DNA of 64,000 bases. It comes from Valencia hispanica (taxonomy: Eukaryota; Chordata; Actinopteri; Cyprinodontiformes; Valenciidae). The translations under genes were made by a program, and so were the position numbers. Below, in pieces: positions 23,179 through 34,590 of this stretch. Position 1 is the stretch's first letter. The number at the start of each line of letters is the position of its first letter. Where the stretch lies: positions 15,230,239 through 15,294,238 of the forward strand of contig OY747715.1 of the NCBI GenBank assembly GCA_963556495.2, in the 5' to 3' direction. The notes beneath the pieces are model-generated. The model searched no databases and had not been told where the DNA came from. It was given only the letters and a program-made list of their open reading frames with translations.

Positions 23179-23629
23179 CATGTTCACTAATCTTCCAAAA
23201 CATGTTCTGACTACAATATGGGTCAAATTGGACAAAAGATAAAACATTGTTGTTCCTTACACCAAGGAATGTATTCCTAAAAGAAAACCGGTGCTGTAAT
23301 AGGCAATTAAAGTTAGTGTTATTTGGAAAGCAAAGAGCAAGACTCTTTGAGTGAACTGACTGAGTGAATAAACATGGAAACAAAAGCACAGAACTGTGAA
23401 ACCAAGACAAACTAAACTACAAAGTGGAAAAATATGAGAACAGGAACACAACATGAATGTTATACAAAACGTTTTATAGACTGTAAAAGATTTAACAAAG
23501 CTGAACAAACCTTAAACCCTTGCTTGAATATTCTGTCAGTGCCCCCTTTTTTCTCTCACTGGATCAGTTGTACTCCTCTAGCCTTCTAATTTTCCTCTAT
23601 TGTCCATAAGAAATTAGAAAATGCTAAAT

Positions 23630-23880
23630 AGGATGGCGGCTGCAGAGCAGGAATGTGCCACAATTGTATACACTGAGATTATTATTCCTCGCTGCCATGC
23701 TCTGGCTAATTAGCCTGATTTGATTGTTAATGCACTGCCAATTAGAGGTGGCAGGCGTCACTATGGCTCCGCTTGACAGCCCTCATTTAGAGGTGAGCAA
23801 GCGGCTCAGGCGAGATGAGCCCTGGCTGAGAGCAGGCAGGCTGTTCCACAGACTGTCGGAGTCAGTTAGCGCTTAGAGTT
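23630..23880. promoter_or_regulatory. Possible conserved non-coding element
   Basis: This is a GC-balanced patch with GGCTAATTAGCCTGATTTGA, GATTGTTAATGCACTGCC and AATTAGAGGTGGCAGG, then a GC-rich AGGCGAGATGAGCCCTGGC. TAATTA cores inside a palindromic GGCTAATTAGCC stand out. No coding frame is present. It is the best regulatory candidate in this desert by texture, though untested. Confidence 0.35.
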
Positions 23881-24644
23881 TGCCTATGTGTGTATGCGTG
23901 TGAGAGAGTGTGTGTGCATGCACTCTGATCAAAACTATCTGACTATGTTTCTCTCTCTGTAAGTGTGGACAACTGTCCTAATGCACTTGGATGTGTAATC
24001 TGTTTTAGCCTTTCTAAAACTGCTACTGATTGTGGGCACTCTAGGTTGTGTGTGTCTATTAGCTGCAAATACACAGGAATCAAAGCTAGAGACGCACATC
24101 ATCCAGGCTCTAATGCACTTACTGTATAACAGACCCTGCACTCACTACTTTACATACGCTGTGTTTTTTAAGAAGCTTTCTCAGTCTCTCTGCCTTGTTC
24201 TATACGATCAGCGTTTTTCCCTTGTGATTTTGCCTGCTGATATGCAAATGTGAAAATGCATGTGATGTGTGTGCAGTTTATGTTTTATGCATCAGCGCTA
24301 TACTTACTCAGATTGTGTTACCTCAGTTCATGCTTTCTGGGCCTGTAAGTAAAATGTCTCACCCTGGGGTTTAAATATATTATCAATGTGTGTAGCTTTT
24401 ATTTACTTTGGTACCTTCACAAGCAATTTTTCATAAAGTTTCATTATCTTCCATTGGCAATTTGATTTGATATAAAGCATAGACGGATATTTACCAACAT
24501 TCAGGAAATACATTATTGCATTCACTATGTCAGAAGGTTATGTACCCTCATCATGAGGAAAATTGTTTGTTTTTCACTTTTATCTGCCCCATCTAAATTT
24601 TTAATTTCATTTTGTGAAATGAAGCAGTATCATAGACAGCAAAA

Positions 24645-24709
24645 TAGCTTGACAGCATGATTTTGATTATATTGCAGTAAAGATTTGAGACTATATCGCC
24701 CAGCCCTAG
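24645..24709. repeat. MITE terminus (GGGCTGGGCGATAT type)
   Basis: Read on the minus strand from 24709: TAGGGCTGGGCGATATAGTC then TCAAATCTTTACTGCAATAT. This matches the terminus at 44967 (TAGCGCTGGGCAACATGGCC, TCAAATCTATATCGCAATAT), so two members or relics of one family are in the window. Confidence 0.5.
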
Positions 24710-24824
24710 ATAGCACCATCAAGGTCTATGTGGATGTAAAACCTGCTTCAATACGGACAGTGAAAGCAATTTCAAGTTCACGATAGATTTAAGGTTGTAT
24801 CCTGTACAACTGAACTCTAGTTAC

Positions 24825-24945
24825 CTAGCCACCAAGGAGGTTATATTTTCGCCAGGGTTTGTCTGTTAGTTAATAACATCAACGTCTGGGGTGTGTGGGT
24901 AGGGGGCTTGGCTGCCTTGGCGGAGGTCTGTGCGACTGTTTGTTT
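24825..24945. repeat. Dispersed repeat with CCTTGGCGGAGGTCTG
   Basis: ACCAAGGAGGTTATATTTTC at 24830 and GCCTTGGCGGAGGTCTGTGC near 24915 are the two end motifs of a widespread aquatic-animal repeat. The middle is short, so it is an internally deleted copy. I did not find a target duplication. Confidence 0.35.
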
Positions 24946-25589
24946 AATTAATTTCAGGCAGACTGGAAATATGTTGAATTTAGGCTTACTACAGTGTAGC
25001 TATAGGCTTTCATACTAAAACCTAGTGCCCAATAGCTTTTACTAATTGTTGAATAAAACAGACATTTCTGACCTTTGTGGTAATAACAGCAGTGCTTTTC
25101 TTTAAGGCCACTGACAGATTTCCTACCCAACTGAACTGGTTGTCAGCTTCACTAAAAACTACAAGTAGTTCTCCATGTCGATCTTTGAAATGTTCAGCCG
25201 CCAAAGCACTTATAATTCTGACTACATTTGGTCTCTGCCATGGGTCTAGTCCATCAATTAAGCTTTAAATGTTATGTAAAAACTGCCAATCTTTTAAACT
25301 GTTTGCTTTCTTCAATATTCCTGCCTGTGTCACTGTGGTTGCACTTGTTTTGACTTCAGCTTTATATACAGTATATGGTTTTCTTAATTTTTTTGACGTC
25401 ACATTGCAAACGCCCTATAACAGCCTTCATAGTAAATCAAGAGATTCCCATATGATAAAAATCCATGTGGGAGGACCTCCACCCAATGAAAATGAAAGTT
25501 TAGGACTGGGCAAGGAGTTTTATAAATTCAAATACTCATTCAAGTGGACAGATTTGACATGTGTACAGGATTATTGTTTAACTATACTA
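24946..25589. other. Gene-free stretch
   Basis: The 173-codon open frame beginning at 25269 has no domain and continues into LINE UTR sequence, so it is not a gene. Confidence 0.45.
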
Positions 25590-26710
25590 CAGTATACCAC
25601 ATTCCACATATATTTCTATAGCACATTTAAAAACAGCATGGCAGCCGACCAAAGTGCTGAACAGATAAAACCAAATAAAAACAACAATGATACAAAGAAT
25701 AGAATACAAAACAGAGAAAAGATAAAACACAGTAAAATTCAAAATAAGGGAATCAACAGTCAAATGCTAGATGAAAATACTAGGATTTAAGAAAAGATTT
25801 AAACCAGACTAAAGATGGAGCTCGCCTCACGTGAAGCTGGAGCTCATCCCCGAGTTTTGGAGCAGCAATTGAAAAACCCCACTCCCCTCGAGACTAATAG
25901 TGCATTTTGGGATTACACAGAAGCAGGCGGATAGCAGACCTCAATGAGAGGACATAGGGGATGAGCATCTCAGAAAGGTAAGAAGGGGCTAGTTAATGAA
26001 GGGCTTTGTAGAAAGAAATTAGAACTTTGAATTGAACGCAGTAGAAAACACGGAGCCAGTGTAAGTCTGCAAGAATGGGTGTAACATGTCTATGTCTGTC
26101 CGTGTTAGTCATAAATCGTGCTGCGGCATTCGACACCTTGTGAAGGCGATCAAGAGAAGATTTGTTAACACCAATAAGGATGGAATTTGCCTAATCTAAT
26201 CTAAACGTGATGAAAGCATGAACGACTGATTCTAAGTGAGGTCTTTTGAGTATGTGTTTTAACTGCGTTAACCAGCAGAATTGAAAAAAAACAGGACTTA
26301 ATGATTGCATTTATTTGTGGTACCATAGTCAGCTCAGAGTCAAGTTGGACCCTGAGGTTCATAACACAGGATTTGAGTTAAAGGGGAGAGGAGGGAGATT
26401 GACAGTTAAAGGAAGATGCTTTTTTGGTGTGAAGAGGATGGCAGCTGTTTTATCATCATTTAAATGGAGGAAATTGGTAACAAACAAGTTTTTAACCTCC
26501 AAAAGACAGTCCATGAGCAGATGAGTAGGATTTTTAGGATTTAGTGCCAGATAAATTTGACAGTCATTAGCATATATGTGGTAGTTCACACAATATTTTG
26601 CAAATATCTTACCCAGGGGGAGGATATAGATTGAAAATATTAGGGGTCCCAAAATTGGGCCTTGTGGCACCCCCCTGGGAAGTGGCACAGAGGGAGAGGA
26701 GAGAATCAAT
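25590..26710 (-). mobile_element. Truncated L2-clade LINE, minus strand
   Basis: Minus-strand frame 26709-26359 reads PRGVPQGPILGPLIFSIYIL, LGKIFAKYCVNYHIYANDCQ and HLNDDKTAAILF: the RT motifs from the GVPQG box through the catalytic box. The catalytic YADD reads YAND. Further 3' parts follow in other frames with stops. The end near 25600 has the L2-type TGTGCTATAGAAATATATG. It is 5' truncated and dead. It is a different L2 subfamily from the 55-59 kb copy. Confidence 0.65.
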
Positions 26711-27648
26711 ACAGACTTCTATCTGTTAGGTAGGAGCGGAACCTGCTTAATGCAGTCTCTTAATACAGTAAGAGACTGCCATTCTTAACCTGTAGTATCT
26801 GCCAGTTATATGTAGGTAACAACACACATTGTGGAAAAAATACACCAAATTGCATGAACCTTGACAGAGCTAATGAGGGTCTACTGCCACAGAAAAATAT
26901 TAAATAATAGCAAACGCCCTGTTTTGGGGCGTAAAATAATTTTCTGTACATGTCATGGTTTTAGGTCTTTGTCTTTGGTTTTGTATTTCGAATTAATCAT
27001 GTTTGAAATATGTTTGCTTATCTACTTTAAATGCCTCTACATCCTGATATCCTTTGTTGCTCCTGTTACTAGTTCATCACACAGCACCTACCCTTTTCTC
27101 TTCTTCAAGCAACCAGTTTACGTTCACCAATCCCTTTCCCAACATATCTAATTGGTTTCTTCTCTCAAGTGTCAGGAACACCTTCACCGTCGAGCCAAAT
27201 AAGCAAAACGGGCAACAAGTCATAAAATATTAGATGCCTCAATAATGGACTGTAATGCCTCCCATTTACAAACAGCACATATTTTACAGGCATCACAGAA
27301 TACTATAACTCTAAACACCTGTGACTTGTGCTGTCTCAAAAGCACAGATGTACCATCGGCATTTGAAAATAATTAATTTTTTTCTAACAGGTTGGTGTGG
27401 TTATACTCCCATATTCTTACAGATTCTCCCGTGTCTTTCAGTCACACTGATTAATTCCACATCGTAAACTGACTGAACATTAGTTGAGCGTGTATAATTA
27501 GTTGTTTGATTTGTCTCTGTTGTGCTGGAACCCCAACTATCTTCACGGTGTATCTCACCTCTTACCCTGTGACAGCTGTAGCTTGCATCAGCAGTAGATG
27601 TCTTGGAAGAAGAAATTTGTGTATATAAATGAAAATAATTATTATTTT
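26711..27648. other. Gene-free stretch
   Basis: No gene. A possible gypsy-LTR-like start (TGTCATGGTTTTAGG) occurs at 26951 but no matching end was found. Confidence 0.35.
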
Positions 27649-28060
27649 AAGCCCAAAATTATTCATACCCCGGGTAAATGAAAAAACAAACTTATTTTTC
27701 TTAGTAGAAAAGAGACAGGGATTTTTCAAAAGATAATCAGAAAATGTAAAAGGATGATCAATTTTGAAAAGAATAATTTTTCTTAATATGTATATTGTAT
27801 TAAAATATTGTATGTCAAAAAATATTTGTACTCCCCGATATATTTAAATGGCGAAATCTTTGGTATGCATTGCAGCTATCAAACCATATAATTACTGACC
27901 AACTTTTTTGCCTGTTTCCACTGGTATTTAGACAATTTGATTTTAGTGATGAGGTCCAAGTCCATGAAAATCGCAGGCCTCCTTGCCATAACCTTCTTCT
28001 TCAGCTTTGCAGATTTTCTATCATATTCAAGTTAGGATTCTGGCAGGCCTAAACCAAAAT
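27649..28060 (-). mobile_element. Tc1/mariner relic, minus strand
   Basis: The left edge AAGCCCAAAATTATTCATAC is an end motif of a fish Tc1-like family. Read on the minus strand from 28050, the text corresponds to the C-terminal DDE part of the transposase: LPES*LEYDRKSAKLKKKV against the family SPDLNxIENLWxxLKxxV, then MARRP. The catalytic Glu position is lost. The copy is short and has stops, so it is dead. Confidence 0.5.
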
Positions 28061-28336
28061 GAAGATATTGATTTAGCTCTTATTGGCTGTTACATCCTGG
28101 GTGTCTAGGGTACCAGGGAGCAACATAAAGGACGCATGAAGAAGGAAGTTGAAGTTAACAGCATGAGTTTAATATTTTATTCTGATGTTTTCTTCCAGCA
28201 AGAGCAAATCACTCACTTTAAAGTACTTGTGGTAGACAACGAGTTACATGGATAAGAGGCAGAGCCAAATAAAAATACACAAAGTACAAAAACAAAGTTT
28301 GCCGTGGAGACAACAGACCGGAGTAAAGGCAGCTCT
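28061..28336. other. Unassigned flank of the 1.7-kb element
   Basis: No gene. Sequence on both sides of the next element (to about 30180) may once have been continuous, possibly an old LTR, but this could not be shown. Confidence 0.3.
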
Positions 28337-28947
28337 GGGGTCTAATTTATAAAGCTTGCTTACGCACAAAACAGGGTGTGAAAACTACGTAAGCAACTTT
28401 CTACGCCAAGTTTAAGATTTACAGAAAGAAACGTGGCGGAAAAATGTGCGCAGCTTTAAGCACCCTAAGGATCTTGCTTACGCACTTTTTGGACACTGAC
28501 AGCGCAGCAGGAGAGATGGAAAACATGTGAATTTAAGCCACAATTTCAAACTTGTAGAGCTCTGTGCACACACACACAACCAGCACCCCCATCCCGTCTC
28601 TGAACTGAGAATAAAAATGAGAATCTGAATGAAGATATGTTGCACATAAGAATTATATCACAGTATGTTCATATGTATTTATGTCTTCAGATTATATAGA
28701 AATTACACTTATTGGTGGATTAATTGTGTGAAGTAGGCTATGAATACTGCAGCGTCCACTGCATAATAATGCACAATGGATGCTGGTGCTCATTGAAGAT
28801 CACACCACTGGAAACATCTGGATGGGGGAGCCGGTGTAGATTCCTTAAAGCAGTCCTATTAGATCTATGTGCTGAACTGGACCCGGTGTTAGATCTACCG
28901 ACCCAATGGAACTGTGCATCCCGCGCTCTTCTTTTTTATGTCAGGAA

Positions 28948-29031
28948 GGCTGCTGCATCAAGGCTGCTGCATCAAGGCTGCTGCATCAAGGCTGCTGCAT
29001 CAAGGCTACTGCATCAAGGCTGCTGCATCAA
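28948..29031. repeat. 14-bp minisatellite, six copies
   Basis: The unit GGCTGCTGCATCAA is repeated six times without gaps. Only the fifth copy differs (GGCTACTGCATCAA). The near-identity points to recent expansion. Confidence 0.9.
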
Positions 29032-29085
29032 TGCTGCGTCACTAGCAGCTCTTCCGTTTGTTTGTGACCTCAAATCAATATTTTG

Positions 29086-29612
29086 CAAGGATGATACTTT
29101 TTAAAAACCTCAAAAAACTTAAAACGCACCTTTTCTGTCAGGCTTTAAATATCTAGTTTTATTTGGTTTAATGAATTCCAGTCTTAGTGTTGCTACAAGA
29201 AGTAATCATATAGGCCTAATTGAAACTTTATTGTTCTTATCTTTTTTTATTGCTTGTGCTCCAAGGATGATACTTTTTAAAAACCTTAAAAAACTTAAAA
29301 CGCACCTTTTCTGTCAGGCTTAAATATCTAGTTTTATTTGGTTTAATGAATTCCAGTCTTGGTGTTGCTACAAGAAGTAATCATATAGGCCTAATTGAAA
29401 CTTTATTGTTCTTATCTTTTTTTATTGCTTGTGCTGCAAGGATGATACTTTTTAAAAACCTTAAAAAACTTAAAACGCACCTTTTCTGTCAGGCTTTAAA
29501 TATCTAGTTTTATTTGGTTTAATGAATTCCAGTCTTAGTGTTGCTACAAGAAGTAATCATATAGGCCTAATTGAAACTTTATTGTTCTTATCTTTTTTTA
29601 TTGCTTGTGCTG
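29086..29612. repeat. 176-bp tandem unit, three copies
   Basis: Each unit begins CAAGGATGATACTTTTTAAA (29086, 29262, 29437) and ends TTTATTGCTTGTGCTG. Copies differ by only a few bases (such as AACCTC/AACCTT and a T deletion in copy two), so the triplication is young. The unit contains the end of a LINE-like reading (LKTLKNLKRTFSVRL then stop). Confidence 0.9.
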
Positions 29613-29745
29613 CTTTTATATTTACATTTTTAAATCTTTTACTCTCTTCTTGACTTTCTTTTTGCAACTGTATTTTTGTCTTTTAATATAAAGCACTTTG
29701 GCTGCCTTTGGCTAAGTAAAGTGCTGATTGAGTGATTGATTGAAA
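29613..29745 (+). mobile_element. LINE-like 3' UTR end inside the TIR element
   Basis: AATATAAAGCACTTTGGCTG and AGTAAAGTGCTGATTGAGTG followed by ATTGATTG units match the layout of L2-type 3' ends (stem-loop, then short direct repeats). It continues the third 176-bp unit, so a LINE tail was captured before the triplication. Confidence 0.45.
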
Positions 29746-30239
29746 TTAAAACAGTTTACCGTGTCTCTGCGGAATTACTTTCTCTGCCTCTCAGTTGCCA
29801 CGGTTACCCGTGAAACGCCCCATATTAGCCGGCTTAAGTGGATGCAGAATATTCACTAGACACTTTGCATGGACCGTTTATGGCAGAAAGTGGGTGTGTA
29901 GGGTTAGGGTTATGATCCAAAAGCACCTGCGCACATTTCTAGGGAGAGTGGGATTTATAAAACGGAAAGTGCGCGCAGCTGAGCTTAAGTACGGTTTTAG
30001 TAATGATTCTACGCAAAGTTTTATAAATGAGACCCCAGGTCTGTTGCTCCCCAAGGTTCAGGTCAAAGTGTCTTTTAAACTGTCAGTCCTTATCCGCTAA
30101 TTCTCTTCAGCTGGTCAAAGGCGGAGGCAGGTACTCCAGGGCAGAGACAGATAATGCAGGTGGAGGCAAAATATACTGAAAGGAGAGGGAAATAAAAAAA
30201 ACATCCCAATGAAAGTAGAGTAATGAAAATAATGAAATA

Positions 30240-30318
30240 GGGAAAAGCACTTTGTGAAGCACTTTGAACAGTGTCACCGTTGGAAACGTGCTATATAAAC
30301 AAACTTGACCTTGACCTT
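30240..30318 (+). mobile_element. L2-type LINE 3' tail fragment
   Basis: AAGCACTTTGAACAGTGTCA then AACGTGCTATATAAACAAAC and CTTGACCTTGACCTTG. This is the end stem and short-repeat tail of an L2-like LINE. Only about 80 bp are left. Confidence 0.55.
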
Positions 30319-30986
30319 GGGCTTGCCTATTAATGCCAGTCAGAAAAAGCAAATAAGCAAATTGGTCAAACTAAAAGATTACTTTACAGCTAAAACTAAC
30401 AGGGGTTTGCATCAGTTAGGTCTTAACTCCCTATTAAATAAGTAAACTGTATGTTTCAGACATTTTGGCCATGCTTCTCAAGCTGAAGTCAGATGACCAG
30501 CTTCACTTTCTGTTTTGCGGTGGAAATGGGTTTCTTTAGAAAAGAAAGGGACACTGGGGGGGGGGGGGGGGGGCTTGGTGATTTGCAGAGTTAGTTTTCC
30601 AGTACTTTACATGTATGCCAAAAAGTTCAGTTTTGGTCCCAGCTAACAAAAGCACCTTTTTCCAGATGTTTACCATGTCCCTTACATGGCCCCTGGCAAA
30701 ATACATGCAGAAGTTCTTATGACTTCTTGTTTCAATGACTTTCTTTTCACCACTTTTCATAAATGCCGAATGTGTTGAGTGGACTACTACTTTTTGTCCT
30801 TTAAACCACCTGACCTGTGAATGTCTGCTGATCCTCCATAGTTACCATGGTCCTCTGGGCTGCTACTTGGTGGCCTAGGTTATTGCTTTAGAATCCAACT
30901 CTGCTTTAAAATCCTTCTCGGGTTCGCCCCGTCATGTCTGCTTTGTTCATTGGTCTTCATGATGCGGTTTGTTCACTAATGGTCTC
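30319..30986. other. Gene-free stretch with a poly(G) run
   Basis: No gene. It includes an uninterrupted run of 18 G residues at 30556-30573. Confidence 0.5.
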
Positions 30987-30989
30987 TAA

Positions 30990-31553
30990 AGTCTCATTCC
31001 ACTAAGCAGAACGGTGCAGCTTTGTGTGGTCCAGTCCTCTTTTTTTTGTCTGTTTCCAGTGTAAAAGCGGCCCGTGCAACAGGCCTGTACCAGTCCATTA
31101 TTGCCCCCCCCCCCCCCCCCTTCAGTTGTAGGTCCATAGGACAATGGTCAACTAGGCAGCTAAGGTCACACAACACAGTCCTTTGATTGGGGGAATGAAA
31201 AAACATCAGTACTTGCGACAAGCACGAGACATAAACACCAGTGCTGTTGTTTCATCGCACCTCATTGTACACGGAATATCTTTCTCTTCACTGCACGGAG
31301 ACAACTCATAAACACTGCACTAAGGTTTGTGTAAAGAAAGAACCATAAACCAAACACGAGCTGCTGTCTTGACTTATTTGTTATGGTTTTTGCGTCACGA
31401 TTCTCGCTGCACTAGTATGACGGCACGGTACAACCCCACCCACCCAGTAAGAATGCAGCTGGTGGTGGAAACGCTCTTCTGAATACACCCGACCATGAAA
31501 TAGCGGACCGGACCACAAGAAGCCGCACCGTTCTGCTCAGTGGAAACGAGACT
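30990..31553. mobile_element. PIF/Harbinger-type MITE, 564 bp
   Basis: The termini are inverted over about 50 bp. AGTCTCATTCCACTAAGCAG at the left pairs with AGTCTCGTTTCCACTGAGCA read from the right end, continuing through AGAACGGTGC and TGTGGTCC. The 3-bp sequence TAA lies directly outside both ends (30987-30989 and 31554-31556), which fits the TWA target of PIF/Harbinger elements. There is no transposase frame. A run of 17 C residues lies at 31104-31120. TIR divergence is modest, so it is of moderate age. Confidence 0.65.
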
Positions 31554-31639
31554 TAATAGACCTCAAAGGCATTCACAGAACAGCTGGATTTAAAATGATT
31601 TATTTTGATCATGAATTACAAAGAGGTTGAGTGTGATTA

Positions 31640-31855
31640 CTGACTAATCAGAGTCAAATCTTTATTTCTAAACAACTATAAAAACTATATACTCTCCCTC
31701 TGTACATTTATTTATGTTGTGTTATTCTATAATTTAAGATCCAAATAAAATACATTGAAGTTTGTGGTTAAAACGTAAAAAAAGGAATTTTAACAGTTAA
31801 ATTTAAAATTTTAAGGGTTTGAATACTTTTTCAAGAACAGTTTACAACAATATCA
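31640..31855 (+). mobile_element. Tc1-like 3' end remnant
   Basis: CCAAATAAAATACATTGAAG, TTTGTGGTTAAAACGTAAAA and GGGTTTGAATACTTTTTCAA reproduce the 3' end of the same Tc1-like family whose halves lie at 47240-47915 and 51245-51992. No coding part is recognisable. Low sequence identity suggests an old copy. Confidence 0.5.
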
Positions 31856-32139
31856 CATTGAGGTCAAACCTACAGAGGTTCAATGTACATTTACATTACC
31901 CAATTCCAGATGTTTAATTTCTTATATTAAAACCAGCTCCTTTTTTTATAGATTTAAAAGCATCAACTATACACAATCTAATATCTAAATGCATATTCTA
32001 TCCCCTGGAATACATTTTGTCATATAAGGCCGTGTGATGATGAACGATCAGAGTAAGAGAATGCCTGGGGATGCTGTTATCTGTGTTGCAGAAACCTCCA
32101 TCTTCACTAAATCAATCATAAATCATTTAAACACTCCAT

Positions 32140-32430
32140 TTATTCACATGAATTACAGCAAAGACCCCTATGGCTCTAATAAAAGTGAGGCACAGAGGGT
32201 GTATACCTGAAGTAATCTTTGAACAGCCGGGCTAATAAGACCAAATCTGATGACGCCTGGAGCTCGACCTTCAGGATCACATGCAGAGCTCTAACACTGC
32301 AATCATGGCTTGCTGGTTCTCCTCCCAAATCACATTTATAATCACTGATCTTGACAAAAAGGAATGACTTTAGGGACACAAGAAGCTTAAATAGACAGCT
32401 GGCAAACCTGCTTATTATTGAGCTAATTTG
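32140..32430. promoter_or_regulatory. Possible conserved non-coding element
   Basis: The patch is complex and non-repetitive, including CTGAAGTAATCTTTGAACAG, CCGGGCTAATAAGACC, AAATCACATTTATAATCACT and TTATTGAGCTAATTTGGGC. Homeodomain and TCF-like (CTTTGAA) sites cluster. The inference rests on texture only. Confidence 0.3.
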
Positions 32431-33639
32431 GGCTTGTGTTTTTCCTCCTCTTTCCCCACTACACCTGCTTAAAGCATAAATGGCTACTTGTCCTTCTGTT
32501 GAAGGATCGTCCTCATCCTGTGTCCTTCACCCCACTCCTCCCCAACTGCTGTCAATTAAATTCACTTTATATATTAAAGCTAAGAAAAATTCACTTTTAT
32601 GGGAACAGTGTAGCAAAATAGCCACCAAGATATGGCGAAAGACATTTGATCAAAAAGATAGCATTGACCTCAAGAGGGGGATTTTTTGAAGTGAGTCAGC
32701 AAAATCTGTGTGCTGAAGTATGTGGACATTATGCAAATGCATTCAACAAGCCAGCATTAATAAACATAAAAGATACGTTCCACTGTTGTGTCCATGGGGC
32801 TTTCAATAATTGAGGTTTCCAGTCAAAGGACAGTTATCTTTGTTTGTCTGCATGGGTAAGATTATACTGCCATTTTAAATGTAACACATTTAATTGTATT
32901 CACTAGTTTATTTGTATAGTGCACTGAAACATTGTAGTATTCAAATGCTTTGAACTAAAACCATGAGAAACGGAAACATAGTATTTTGTTTGATATGCAT
33001 TTTGCATTTCGTTTTGGGTGTAAGTGTTAGTAGTAAATTTTAACGGAAGCAACAGCTCTCTGTATTTTCTAAGCCTCACTCGTGAACATACAGGCATTAA
33101 ACAGACTAAAATCCTAAGCTATCGCTCTAGTTGTGCTGCTACTGTAAATACTGTAGTATATGACCACTTTTCATCAATCTGCTTTATTTTGTCCCCCTCT
33201 TCTATATTGATACATTATTTCAAATTATTGTCTCCATTCAGTTGTTTTTGTTCTTTCTCTTTCCATAGAAAGTACACCTGGCTGTGGCGTGACATTAAAA
33301 AGGTATATTGACTAAAAGATCTCTGCAAAGATGATAATGTAAAAATCTCATCGCCAGCAATTGCAAATGCTTGTTGGGAGTTGTTTCCACCAAGGAAGGC
33401 ACAGTCAGCTTTTTTGTTTGTTGGGCAATTCTTTTTACTCAGAAGGCTGGTTTGAATAGCCTTTTTCACTCAGAAATGAAATAATCATTTGAAAAAAAGG
33501 ATCCTGAATTTTCTCAGATATATTTTTTCTGAGATTAAAGTTTGTTAAAGTATGACAAAACAGCAACAAAAATATTTTTTGAATTTGGAAAAAAATCTTT
33601 TTCACACCACTGAATGTTTACTTTATCTGTTTATTCTTG

Positions 33640-33835
33640 CCATGGAAAGTACCCCTGGCTCAGTGCCCATGTGTTCAGCTGGGTCTCTTTAATTAAAGAA
33701 GGAATAATAATTCATTCAAATTGGATTTGGGCTGATCTGTATTGAATATATTCAGACAATCGATATGTATTAAGCATGCCTGTCTTGCGAAATGCAAATG
33801 GAATGAATTTATTGTAAATTGCTGGAATAAAAATT
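33640..33835. promoter_or_regulatory. Possible conserved non-coding element
   Basis: It includes TTTAATTAAAGAAGG, TAATAATTCATTCAAATTGG, the CUT-like AATCGATATG and an exact octamer ATGCAAAT (GAAATGCAAATGGAATGAAT). The cluster of POU and homeobox sites is typical of neural or developmental enhancers. Untested. Confidence 0.3.
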
Positions 33836-34093
33836 AACCAAACTTTTTTTCTTAGTAAATGTTACATTTGTATATATTTTACATAATGTTATGGACCTTA
33901 ATCTGTTTCATTAGAATCTGCTGAAAGCTGTATAAAAACTGGTTTATTTTACCTAACAGGAGGGAAGCAACTGATACCTTATAGAAGTGACAAAACCCAT
34001 TAAAAATCCTTAACAATAGTTTTAAGTTGGTAACTAAGCTGCTTGAGGGTGGGTTTTGCAACAATTTAGTGATTTGTTATTGTTTTAGTACAC

Positions 34094-34094
<1 letters not shown>

Positions 34095-34125
<31 letters not shown>

Positions 34126-34127
34126 AT
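34095..34127. repeat. AATA microsatellite
   Basis: About eight perfect AAAT units. Confidence 0.95.
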
Positions 34128-34590
34128 GTTTTTTGTTATGTATAAGCTGCAATGTTTGGAGACAACAGTGATTTTGATGTTTCACAATGTCCGTATCCAA
34201 AAAAGGGAACAAAACCACTTAAAACATCTCTTTTAAAGCAGTGAAGAAATGAGAATTCCTAAGATTCTGCATATTACTGGGTATGCATTAAAAATCATTT
34301 GATTATTGATATTTCTTTCATTTTGAATCTCTTAACTAATTAATTCTGAAATAATTGTCTTTAATCTTTTTTTCAGTAAAATCATAAGCAGCGTTTTAGG
34401 ATGGTAATAACATGTTAGAGCCGTTTTAAGTTGGCCTATGGAATACTATTACTAAAGTATAAGTCATCAGTGGATTATTTAAGATAAAAGATAGTTTAAT
34501 CATGTGCTGCCTTTCATAAAGTCACATTCAGAAATGTGCCTATGATATTCAAAATAATCATTCATCATGCATACTAACGTCTGCATTTGT

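Larger units (their letters stand above)
22211..24644. other. Gene desert
   Basis: No exon or RNA gene. It contains one perfect hairpin and one candidate regulatory patch, listed separately. Short GT-rich runs occur near 23885-23925. Confidence 0.45.
28337..30036. mobile_element. 1.7-kb non-autonomous TIR transposon with captured LINE tail
   Basis: The ends are inverted: GGGGTCTAATTTATAAAGCT at 28337 against GGGGTCTCATTTATAAAACT on the opposite strand from 30036. Subterminal CTTACGCA/TGCGTAAG/CTACGC motifs repeat at 28360-28485 and 29920-30015, as transposase-binding arrays do. Flanks AGCTCT and AGGTCT differ by one base and might be a degraded 6-bp duplication, so the superfamily is left open. 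No transposase frame is present. Inside lie a 14-bp minisatellite, a triplicated 176-bp unit and a LINE-like 3' tail. Confidence 0.55.

Noticed and set aside
25269..25790. 173-codon open frame as a possible gene
   Set aside because: No domain, low-complexity Asn/Lys-rich end, and it overlaps the 3' UTR of a minus-strand L2 fragment.
28724..29104. 126-codon frame with repeated LLHQGCCIKAAASR
   Set aside because: The repeat is a by-product of the 14-bp minisatellite being read in successive frames.
29086..29612. Tandem 176-bp units as a CRISPR array
   Set aside because: The units are directly adjacent with no spacers, and the sequence is vertebrate.
29893..29915. Telomere-like GGGTTAGGGTTA
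   Set aside because: Only two units; too short to be an interstitial telomere or fusion scar.
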